Assembly: GCA_013214905.1 (NCBI GenBank)
Contig: JABSRV010000010.1
Span: 1 to 47,789, forward strand
Direction: 5' to 3'
Length of the DNA stretch: 47,789 nucleotides
From: Psychrobium sp.
Lineage (GTDB): Bacteria; Pseudomonadota; Gammaproteobacteria; Enterobacterales; Psychrobiaceae
The notes below the pieces were generated by a model. It was not told where the DNA came from. It did not search any database and worked only from the letters and a program-made list of their open reading frames with translations. Positions within the stretch are counted from its first letter, which is position 1. Every line of letters starts with the position of its first letter. This document shows positions 19,101-27,800 of the stretch, piece after piece. The translations under genes and the position numbers were made by a program.

Positions 19101-21879
19101 TACCGAGCTTTTGGTTACTTATGCAAACCACTTGCAAAATAAGCCATTAGATGATGAAGACGCACCTTTGCCTTATCGTTATTTTGTTGAATTAGAGCAA
19201 CGTGCTCAGCAATCCCAAGCCCATGAAGATTATTGGCTTAACTTTCTAAATGAAACGACATCTCCTTGGTGGGCTAATGAGCCACAAGGAAAAGAGTTTT
19301 CACGAAAGCTCGTTTTAAAAACAGAGCAAGCAGAGGCAATACGTGCATTAAGCAATGAAATTGGTGTGCAAGAAAAAACACTGTTTCTTGCGATGCACAC
19401 AACCTTAATTTGGTTACTTACCGATAAAGAAAATACGTTAACATCTGTGGTGTCAAATGGCCGACCTGAAGCGAAAGGAAGTGAAAAGACCTTAGGGCTG
19501 TTTCTAAACTCACTCCCTTTTAAGGCGAGTAAGTTTGATGGCAGTTGGTATGACTTATTTGTAGCAATAGAAAAACAGTTGGTTGATTCTATGGCTTACC
19601 GTCATTACCCACTTGCGGATATTCAAATGAAGTCTACTTTAGATTTTTCTGCGTCGCTTTTTAATTATGTTAATTTTCATGTATATGAAGCGCTGCCTGA
19701 TGCCATAAATGTATTGGATGCAAAACAGTTTGAAAAAACTAATTTTAAATTTGCAATGAATTGCATTAAAGATGTGAAAAATGGCACTTACCATATCGCT
19801 TTAGATATTGATTGTGTTGCGTTTGAAGACGAATTAGTTGATCAACTTCCAATCTATATAGAACGTATAATCCAAGCGATGCTTGTTGATCGCGACGCGA
19901 AAATTTCACGTTCAAAATTAGAGCAAAGTGATGAAACGCCTCTCACTGAAAATGAAGTAGACTTTTTAGCCAATGAGCTGAATCAATTGTCATGTGATTA
20001 TCCCAAAAATGTTTGTATTCATACATTGTTTGAATCAAGGGCAACGCAAACGCCTAGCGCTATAGCCCTAATATTTAATGATGAAACGATAACATATGGA
20101 CAATTAAATGAGAGAGCAAATCAGCTAGCACATTATTTATTGACAACACAACAAGTGCAAAAAGGAGCCTTTATAGGCATTTGTGTTGAGCGTTCTATTG
20201 AAATGGTTATTGGTATGATTGCCATTCTTAAAATTGGTAGTGCATATGTGCCTCTGGATCCTAATTATCCCTCTGAACGTTTAGCTTTTATGATTGAGGA
20301 TTCAAATCTTGATTTGGTATTAAGCCAAACTAAAGTGCAAGGTGCATTGCAAGCTTTAAATGGCACCATTGTACTTCTCGATGGTATTGGAAACTCAGAC
20401 GATACATGTTCACATTTTTGCAGTGATCATTCTGTAGCCGATATTTCCTTGTATTCAACAGCAAGTTCGTCAGATCTTTCTTATATAATTTATACCTCTG
20501 GCTCGTCGGGAACACCTAAAGGCGTTTTAGCGCCGCACATTGCCGTTATACGCCTTGTTGTTAATCAAGGATTTATGCAACTCGATTGCGATACTGTCAT
20601 GGTGCATTGCTCTAACATCGCGTTTGATGCTGCCACATTAGAAATTTGGGGGCCTTTGTTAAATGGTGGTAAATGTGTGCTTTATAGCGATCAAGTATTA
20701 ACCCCGGAGCGCTTAAATACGTTAATAGTTAAAGAACAAGTCACCGCAACCTTTTTAACTTCAGGCTTTTTTAGAGAATGGGTGAAATACGCTGACCAGA
20801 TAAATTTACCGCTTCAAGTGTTAACGGGAGGCGAGGAATTTGATACTAATGGGGGGGGCTATATTGCAAGTCACTGTCCAAATATTACATTGATACATTG
20901 CTATGGACCTACTGAAAATACGACTTTTTCGACAACCTATACTTTTCCAAAAGATCATGATTTTAAGGTTGCACCAATTGGTAAACGACTTCATTCTGAT
21001 GAAGCCTATGTGTTAAATAGCGAACAGGGCATAGTACCTTTTGGCCACGTTGGTGAGTTATATCTGGGAGGGGATGGACTAGCAAAAGGCTATTTGAATC
21101 GCCCTGAGCTAACACAAAAAAGCTTTATTAACAACCCGTTTTTCAATGATGCTAATCCACCACGCTCGAAGCATTTATATCGCTCTGGTGATCTTGTTCG
21201 CTACTTACCGGATGGAAATTTAGAATTTGTAGGGCGAGTTGATGATCAAGTGAAAATTCGCGGATTTCGCATTGAGCTTGGAGAAATTGAGAGTCAGTTG
21301 GTGAAAATACCAACAGTAGATTCGGTATTAGTGGTCACTAAACTAGTGTCACAAATGCTACAACTTATTGCCTACGTCAAACCTCAAAAAGACACATTGC
21401 TTGAAGGCGACGAACACAATTATATTGAGAAAATCAAACAGACACTATTAGATCAATTACCAGAGTATATGGTACCTAAGTTTATTGTGCTGGTTGAAAG
21501 TTGGCCAACAAATAGCAACGGAAAAATTGACCGGCCGATGCTGCCTGACCCACAAAAAGTATTGTCAAAACTCACTTATATCGCGCCAATTACAGCAGTA
21601 GAAATAACGATGATTAAAATTTGGTCAGATTTACTTGAGTTAGATGCCAACAATATTAGTGCTGATTCATGTTTCTTCGAATTAGGAGGTCAGTCTTTAT
21701 TAGCTCTGAGGCTGAATTCTCACATTCGAGAGACGTTTAATCTAGAGTTATCTCCTAAAGAAATCTTTGACAATACAACGGTTCAAAAAATGGCTAGCCT
21801 AATCGAGCGTAGTCAAGTTGAACAATATTTAACAGACAAACAAAATAACAGTGTTATTTTTGATGAAGGAACATTATGA
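13198..21879 (+). CDS. Hybrid PKS-NRPS megasynthase: KS-T-C-A(Thr)-T-C-A-T
   Basis: 2893 residues. KS about 10-440 with Cys180 (DTLCSSS) and His354 (NIGHPEA), but the HGTGT motif reads EASANGS (312-318), so the first catalytic His is Ser314. A trans-AT-style KS linker ends in LPNYPFDKSRFWL; no AT follows. T1 Ser679. C1 about 745-1175 with HHIIADG from His876. A1 about 1200-1710 gives code D-F-W-N-I-G-M-V-H-K, the standard Thr code. T2 Ser1753. C2 about 1820-2240 with HHAFWDG from His1955. A2 about 2270-2780 reads D-A-L-F-L-G-C-T-F-K, similar to aliphatic Val/Ile codes. T3 Ser2833. No epimerisation, cyclisation or thioesterase domain. The start is GTG behind GGAG at 13186-13189. The next synthetase overlaps its stop by ATGA, so the chain most likely passes there. 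Confidence 0.93.
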   Translation: MENENKSTNEEIAIIGVSGRFPNSTNVSEFWTNLKDGTDCVSKIPGNRWDHSKFCSNAKEDGYDIECKWGGFVDGVDLFDPQFFDMPLALAPLHDPNERLFLETVWNLLESAGYPRKLIDSEYNANVGLFLGLTRQEYHYFASDSFEKAAMSGLSHAAVANRVSHFFNFKGPSVAIDTLCSSSLTAIDRACNSLLNSECQLAVAGGINLSLHPAKYLLLTQGQMLGDDPEQRSFGQGKGYIPAEAIGAVLLKRVSDAKRDGDKIYAVIKSSNAIHGGTTNWLFSPNQTSISNLVNKTLADANVAPESIGYIEASANGSPLADKAEFDALSKSFRLYSEDTAICPIGSVKSNIGHPEAASGICQLIKVVLQLQHKTIVPSIKVDAPNPKLRLAKSPFYLQNQLSQWKVRQTEQGDLPRRALITSIGAGGSNACLVCEEYQSMESYRMPSSEFQTQSVWVFSARSEMALYSIAQNVHDYLIQKQQDLTKSEHLGFLCSLAYTLQTRREEMVLRFAFVAKTMEDVIKSIHQFLQQKTKQNITYLPVGDVRELTKEQRKLLLGQVGRSLAEGYLEAEQYGELAKHWSQGGSVDWVSCYPKKLEVIQDLPNYPFDKSRFWLSGSGNIFSNDFINNKQVAASSSNVDYSYDDISRLVLESITNEIGGAYEGLSLAQSLLELGMNSISGVRLLRQVEIQFHIKISIKEMFLASTTNGLILLVQQKLQHQNSEESIQRKTFAFLPFNPNEKKFPLSEGQKALWLDYTLDPNSEAYLIPIAMKSKNDISDVILKKVVDELVKIYPTLCTYFYEDKTEVFQGISDDIYKGASDLCFVSKVYKIEDKLLESELSQQLFLPMNLTNEPLFKVVHYSNKQSHVLGLTVHHIIADGLSVSYLLSTFVELYQQFSKNEVNVIEPSKYQFNAFVEWEQQYLTSPEAKGDYDYWQQLLKDIKQPVHLTDIFKASSDPQSISNRNLAFTLKKDISARLKQRAISQQLNMSVVFLGLYQILLHKYTDANDIAIGMPVLGRSEESFSHMLGNFANIILVRSQLAAHTGLNESLDALKNQLLESIEHANYPFHCLNNQFKDNNKGALSPYIDVTFAFQNFIDGESITLFQNNEELTLEFIEQVSQSGNVSFGLEVIEVSDEFILKLKFQGNQADVAKVDRFVQSYVYLIEQYLEQEECFIAKLQVLRKHESAALITPRKAYKSNVLLHEKFSQQVEAFGDKHALTHNGNSLTYKMLDKKANQLANYIQKEGVTVNTLVGVGIERSTDLIIAILAILKAGGAYVPLDPRYPNSRLNYIIDDAQLEYLLITTDETDIFSDIQIENIIIINEVNTALEHSVLVPSCRDSQDCNDLAYIIYTSGTTGYPKGVMQTHKNALRLFLSTEEEFAFNSQDVWLLFHSISFDFSVWELWGALLHGGRLVIPSYECTRDPKQVVNLCVNEQVTVLNQTPSSFSSFANQAIAVDAQLPSLRYVIFGGEAIQMNALLSWWTHYGENETTLINMYGITETTVHVTIKKLSRDMGNISVIGSPLMDQSIYLLDQHLNFVPHGAIGEIYVGGAGLAIGYLNQAELTAERFISSPFDVGMRLYKSGDLARQLPNLEFEYIGRSDNQVKIRGFRVELGEVEQQILKHPGVKSSLISVYQKEGMPAQLVAYIMPNNELDEHNLVNSLRQFVGEQLPVHMIPAYFCIVSSWPINENGKIDKARLPTPKITSAGVETVAPTTKNETILVGALQEVLNVEKVGIEDNFYALGGDSLRALSFVASCKSFGLNFSVSEVFKYPTIKSLAYAIETEPAELLELVQVDEFSLISADERKKLMSFELEDAYPLTMLQQGMVLHNLKESAKGLYHDVFSFRIEAGWQEREFFEAMVQLIQRHTSLRSLLWQGGTRPLQLVFREAVPQLTVIDLRGASEIEQSDIVSLWIEEEKHSEFDFTKLLWRIVVHRLSDSEFYYHISFHHAFWDGWSIASLNTELLVTYANHLQNKPLDDEDAPLPYRYFVELEQRAQQSQAHEDYWLNFLNETTSPWWANEPQGKEFSRKLVLKTEQAEAIRALSNEIGVQEKTLFLAMHTTLIWLLTDKENTLTSVVSNGRPEAKGSEKTLGLFLNSLPFKASKFDGSWYDLFVAIEKQLVDSMAYRHYPLADIQMKSTLDFSASLFNYVNFHVYEALPDAINVLDAKQFEKTNFKFAMNCIKDVKNGTYHIALDIDCVAFEDELVDQLPIYIERIIQAMLVDRDAKISRSKLEQSDETPLTENEVDFLANELNQLSCDYPKNVCIHTLFESRATQTPSAIALIFNDETITYGQLNERANQLAHYLLTTQQVQKGAFIGICVERSIEMVIGMIAILKIGSAYVPLDPNYPSERLAFMIEDSNLDLVLSQTKVQGALQALNGTIVLLDGIGNSDDTCSHFCSDHSVADISLYSTASSSDLSYIIYTSGSSGTPKGVLAPHIAVIRLVVNQGFMQLDCDTVMVHCSNIAFDAATLEIWGPLLNGGKCVLYSDQVLTPERLNTLIVKEQVTATFLTSGFFREWVKYADQINLPLQVLTGGEEFDTNGGGYIASHCPNITLIHCYGPTENTTFSTTYTFPKDHDFKVAPIGKRLHSDEAYVLNSEQGIVPFGHVGELYLGGDGLAKGYLNRPELTQKSFINNPFFNDANPPRSKHLYRSGDLVRYLPDGNLEFVGRVDDQVKIRGFRIELGEIESQLVKIPTVDSVLVVTKLVSQMLQLIAYVKPQKDTLLEGDEHNYIEKIKQTLLDQLPEYMVPKFIVLVESWPTNSNGKIDRPMLPDPQKVLSKLTYIAPITAVEITMIKIWSDLLELDANNISADSCFFELGGQSLLALRLNSHIRETFNLELSPKEIFDNTTVQKMASLIERSQVEQYLTDKQNNSVIFDEGTL

Positions 21880-24800
21880 GTATTTCAGCGCTAATCAGAA
21901 AGTCAGCAGATCATGGTGTTCTATTATACCTTGAAGGTGATAACTTAAAGTTCAAATTAACAGTAAAATTGTTCCCTGCGGAATTAAAGAAAGAAATCTT
22001 AATAAACAAGCCGGAAATCATAGACTTTTTAACGTTTCAATCAAATGGAACTGACGTGCCAATTACCGATATTCCAGTATTGACAGAGCGAAAAAACCTT
22101 CTTGCATCATTTGCTCAGCAACGTTTATGGTTCATTGATAAGCTACGTGGAGGCTCTTCTGAGTATAATATGCCAATCGCCTTTAATGTTGTGGGGCAAT
22201 TGGATTTATCGATACTTAATCGTGTTTTTAATACGATTGTAGAGCGTCATGAAGTACTCAGAACTGTGCTTATTGAGCGTGGAGATACGCTTGAACAAGA
22301 TATTCGTTCAAAGCAACAATATTCATTTAAAGTTAATGTTATTGACCTAACCGAATACTTAGAAGCTACACAAAATCAATTAATTGAGAAATTAGTTCAA
22401 GAAGATTCAACTAAACCGTTTAATTTGGCCAAGGATTTGATGCTACGTGTTAGCTACCTGAAAACAGCAAAAGCGTCTGGTGTGTTGTTATTTAATATGC
22501 ATCATATAGCTTCTGATGGTTGGTCTATGCAAGTGTTAACGAAAGAATTTTTATCACTATATACCGCATATTCGGCTAACGAAGCTCCCTCCCTTGAAAA
22601 GCTAGAGGTTCAGTATGCTGATTATGCTCATTGGCAACGTTCTCGTTTGTCTGATAAGCAGTTTGAATCACAGATTGACTATTGGAAAGAAACTCTCTTA
22701 GACATTGAACCATTGCATCTGCTGCCATTAAAGAGAACCCGGCCAGAACAAAAGGGGAGTCGAGGGAAAATAGTCAAAGGAAACATTCCTCTGCAAATAA
22801 ACGAACGTTTATCTGCCTTGGCACTTCAGCACAGATTAACTCCGTTCATGCTTTTTCACGGAGCTCTGAGTCTTGTACTTTCAAAGTACAGCAATAGTTA
22901 TGATGTGGTTATTGGTACTGCGAACGCAAATAGATTATCAAATCAGTTATCGCCACTCATCGGATTTTTTGTTAATACCATTGTATTGCGCTTGAATACG
23001 AAAAATAGGTTACTGAATGAATATTTACAAGACATTAGAGAGGTGCATCTAGGCGCACAAGTCAACCAAGATGTGCCTTTTGATAAAATTGTTGAGTCAT
23101 TACAGGTGCCTCGTTCAAATTCTTATACGCCATTGACGCAAATAATGATGACGATGCAGTCTGATTTCACTGGTGATAAGAAAACGACTGGATTAAAAGA
23201 GCTCTCTTTGCCAAATGTGAGTTTAACACCCTTATTTTCTAAGGAAACTAATACCAAGTTTGATTTAGAAATAGACTTTAAATTAACTTCGTCTGAAATG
23301 GTTATAAATTGGACGTATGATGTTGATTTATTTTCTGAATCTTTTATTTGTCAATTAAACAAAAGCTTAGAAAATATTCTACTTTCTTTATCTGAAATCG
23401 CTCACGAAAGTGATATTTGTATCAATGATATTCCCTTTTTGAGCTCGAATGAAAGTGAATATTTAATTACCGGTATGAATCAGTCCTTCACGGATTACCC
23501 GCGGGAACAATGTATTCATACGTTATTTGAGTCAATGGTTCAGCAGTCTCCTGATGCGATTGCTGCCGTATTTCAAGAGAGGAAAATTAGTTATGGCGAG
23601 CTTAATCAAAAAGCTAATCAGTTATCCCATTATTTGATCGAACATCACAAAATTACACCAGATTCACTCGTTGGGGTCGGTATAGAAAGGTCGATTGAGC
23701 TAATCATTGCAGTATTAGCGATATTAAAAGCTGGAGGAGCATACGTACCTTTAGATCCCAAGTACCCGGCAGATACGTTAAAATATCTTTTAGAAGATAG
23801 CCAAGTTACTGTTATTCTGACTCAAAAACACATTGATGGGGTGTTGAAAGATTGTAATAGAAAGAAAGTATTCATTGACGATATATTAATTGATGCGGAC
23901 GGGCATGAGTATAGCCATTATCCCCAAAATAACCCGGCAGGTTATTTCGGTAGCACTAAATCAAGTAATTTAGCTTACATGATATACACATCTGGTACTA
24001 CAGCGAAGCCAAAAGGGGTCATGGTTGAGCATAAGAGTCTTGTAAATACGGTGTTAGATAATTCTGCTACATTTAACATTTCGCCAGATAGTGTTATCTA
24101 TCAGGCAACATCTTTTAATTTTGATGCGGCGACTTGGGTGATGTTCATGGCCTTAACGCGAGGAGCGCAAATTAGGTTTGCGTCAAGCATAGATTTTGTT
24201 GCTGATTTTGAAAAGTATCAGGATGTCACTCATCTGATGATGACACCTTCGATGTTACAAGGGATTAATCCTGAGACGTTACCTAAGCTTCAAAATATTA
24301 TCGTTGGTGGTGAAGTATGCTCCCCTTCTTTGCTTGATACTTGGAATTTACCTGATATTTCATTCTTTAATGCTTATGGGCCTACTGAAACAGCCATATG
24401 TAGCACGATAGCAAAAATTGGGAAAAATGAGAGGATTTCTTTAGGGAAGCGGATAAGTAATACTCAATTGTTTATTTTGGGGCAAGAACAGGAATTATTA
24501 CCATTTGGAGCGAAAGGTGAATTATATATAGGTGGTGTAGGTTTAGCGCGTGGATATTTGAATCTGGATGAATTGACCAGGCAGTGTTTCATTCATAGTC
24601 CTTATTATCGAGCTAGCGACCCGAATTCATCTTCACATTTATATCGAACTGGTGACATAGTTCGCTATTGTGAAGATGGTCAATTGGAATATATAGGTCG
24701 AACAGATGAACAGGTGAAAGTAAGGGGGTTTCGTGTCGAAATTTCAGCGATTGAAAGTCAATTAAATGAATTTGACATCCTTGATAGTTCTGTTGTTATC

Positions 24801-27800
24801 GCGGTAAACCATGCCGATAGCACTCATTTGATTGCATATATTAAACCTTCATTGGCTGAACCGGTATCAAACCAAAAAGAGTTTTTGGATCAAGTGAGCC
24901 GTCAACTTGAAGAAGTGCTGAATCATTATATGGTACCTAGCTACTTTATACTGGTCGATCAGTGGTTGCTTACCTCTAATGGCAAAATAGATAAAAAACA
25001 GTTACCGGCATTTGAATATTCTCAGCTTAAATGCGAATTCGTAGAAGCTAGCTCTGAAACTGAAGTTTTATTACGCGATCTGTATAGCGATTTACTCTCT
25101 ATACCAGCAGAAGAAATCAGTGTCTCGGCAAACTTTTTTGAATTGGGTGGGCACTCTTTAAAAGCGACTCAACTTGTAAATCGAGTAAGGGCAGATCTTA
25201 ATAAAGAGTTGCCGCTTCAGCAATTGTTTAAACTCGATAGCCTGTCTGATATAGCTACATATATAGACAGTCAAGAAGAACAGCAAGTTAATGATTTTAT
25301 TGGAAAGAGTGATGAAGATAGAAGTTTGCCATCTTTCTCTCAGCAACGTTTGTGGTTTATTGATAAATTACAGGGACAATCTTCAGAATATAATATGCCA
25401 GTTGTTTTTGATGTCACTGGCGCATTAAATCTCGACGTTCTTAATCGTGTTTTTAACACCATTATTGAACGACATGAAGTACTGCGTACAGCATTCCTTG
25501 AAAGTAATGGTCGGCTTCTACAAAAAATTAAACCTGTGGGGCAATTTGAATTTAAAACTAACGTATTCGATGCTAGCAAACGCCCTCGTGAGGAGAGACT
25601 CTTTGCAATTGATCAATTCATTCAAAAAGAAGCAGGACGATCATTTAATCTAGCAGACGATCTGATGTTGCGTGCACATTACGTTAAAGTATCAGGGGGG
25701 ACTGGTGTATTGCTCGTTAATATTCATCATATCGCGTCAGATGGTTGGTCGATGCAAGTTCTAACTAAGGAATTTAATGCACTTTATACCGCATTTATCA
25801 ACGGGGAGCAAAACCCACTTGCGCCGTTAGAAATACAATTTTCTGATTATGCGTCGTGGCAAAGACATTACTTATTAGGAAAGCAAATGTCTTTGCAATT
25901 GTCATATTGGCAGGAAATGCTAAAGGATGCACCTTTAGTACATAGCTTGCCGTTAAGTAAGTCAAGAGGGGGTAATAGAACGCATTGTGCTAGCACCATT
26001 TATAGTAATGTAGATAAAGAGGTTTCAGATCGTTTAGGAAAATTCCATCGTAACAATGGTTTAACGCCGTTTATGTTATTTCACGGCGCATTAAGCTTTC
26101 TATTAGCTAAGCACAGCGATAGCTCAGATATTATTATTGGTACACCTGTAGCTGGTAGAAATCAGCCCCAATTAGCTCCATTAATTGGCTTTTTTGTTAA
26201 TACTCTTGTACTTAGAGCCAACACCCAAAATAGCTCACTCGATGATTATTTTTCTCATATTCGCCAGGTGAATGTAGACGCTCAATTAAATCAAGATTTG
26301 CCTTATGACAAATTAATCGAATTGTTACAAATACCGCGTTCGAATGATTATTCACCTCTTGTGCAAATTATGATGTCAGTGCAGTCTGACTTTATTGGTA
26401 ATGAAGTAGAAGCAAACAATATATTATTGCCTGATGTATCGATGGCACCAATAGCCAGTGAACAAGCTTCTACCAAATTCGATATTCAGATAAATATTGA
26501 ACATTCAGAAGAAAGTACTTCAATTCAATGGATCTATGACAATGATTTATTCACTTATTCGCAAATAGAACATTTGAGCAATAATTTTACAACCTTATTA
26601 AGCTCGCTATCTCAAGTGGAAGACAGCGCTTCTGTTGAACTTAAAGATATTCAAATTTTGAGTGACACGACGTGTAAGAAACTGCTTACGGGCTTTAACG
26701 TAAAAGATGTGGCTTACCCTAGGGATAAAAGTATTCAAACGCTGTTTGAAGAACAAGTGAAGATTAATCCTGATCATATTGCGCTGGTATATTCAGATTC
26801 AAAATATACTTACCGACAATTAAATGACCGTGCAAATAGGTTAGCAAATTACTTAAAAGAAAAGTATCAAATCGGTGAAGCTGCATTAATTGGCTTATGT
26901 ACGCATCGTTCGTTAGAAATGGTTGTTGGTATCTTAGCGATTCTCAAAGCAGGAGGTGCTTATCTGCCTCTCGATCCAGCCAGTCCTAAACAAAGAGTGA
27001 AGTATATTATCGAAGATGCTAACGTTTCGTTAATATTATGCCAAGAAAGTACGAAAACTTTGCTCGTGGACAACTGTGAAAATTTATTCTTATTAGACGA
27101 TGTTAGTGAATCGGTTATTAAAGATCATCCTTGCTATCAATCTTCTTCGGCCAATTTTAGTCTCACCTCCGGAAAGCCAAATGATCTAGCATATGTAATG
27201 TATACCTCTGGTTCAACAGGAAAACCTAAAGGCGTACTCATAGAGCATTTAGGTATTATAAGACTAGCCAGAGGGTTAGGATTTACGACATTCAGTCAAA
27301 ACCCAACAACATTACAACTTGCCAATATTGCTTTCGATGGTTCAACGTTTGAGCTGTGGGGAGCCTTATTAAATGGCGGTACTTGTGTGCTTTATACCGA
27401 TGAGTTTGTCTCCCCTGAGTTAATAAATAATCATATACAGCAATATGGTATAGACGTATTATTATTGACTGCCTGGGTGTTCACAGAATGGACGTTTGAT
27501 TTACCACTAAATACTAAGTTGAAATTAGTATTGGCAGGAGGTGATGAACATAATGCTGATTCTATTGCTCGTTTTCAACAGACGTTGCCTCAAGTGGAAT
27601 TTGTAAATAGCTATGGACCAACAGAAAACACCACTTTTACGGCTTGTCATTTGTTTAAAAAAACCTTTAAAGGTGAACCTATACCTATTGGGCAAGGTCT
27701 CGATGGGGATTCACTTTTAGTACTTGATAGTGAGCTGAATTTGGTTCCAGAGGGCGCTCATGGTGAGTTATTTGTTGGCGGTGATGGACTGGCGCGAGGC

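Noticed and set aside
15430-19920. Heterocyclisation (Cy) domains, expected for salicylate-Thr oxazolines
   Set aside because: All C-type domains seen have HHxxxDG; no DxxxxDxxS motif was found.
18661-19920. Second C-type domain in the KS-T-C-A-T-C-A-T protein considered as an epimerase
   Set aside because: It is followed by an A domain and lacks the EGHGRE motif of E domains, so condensation is preferred.
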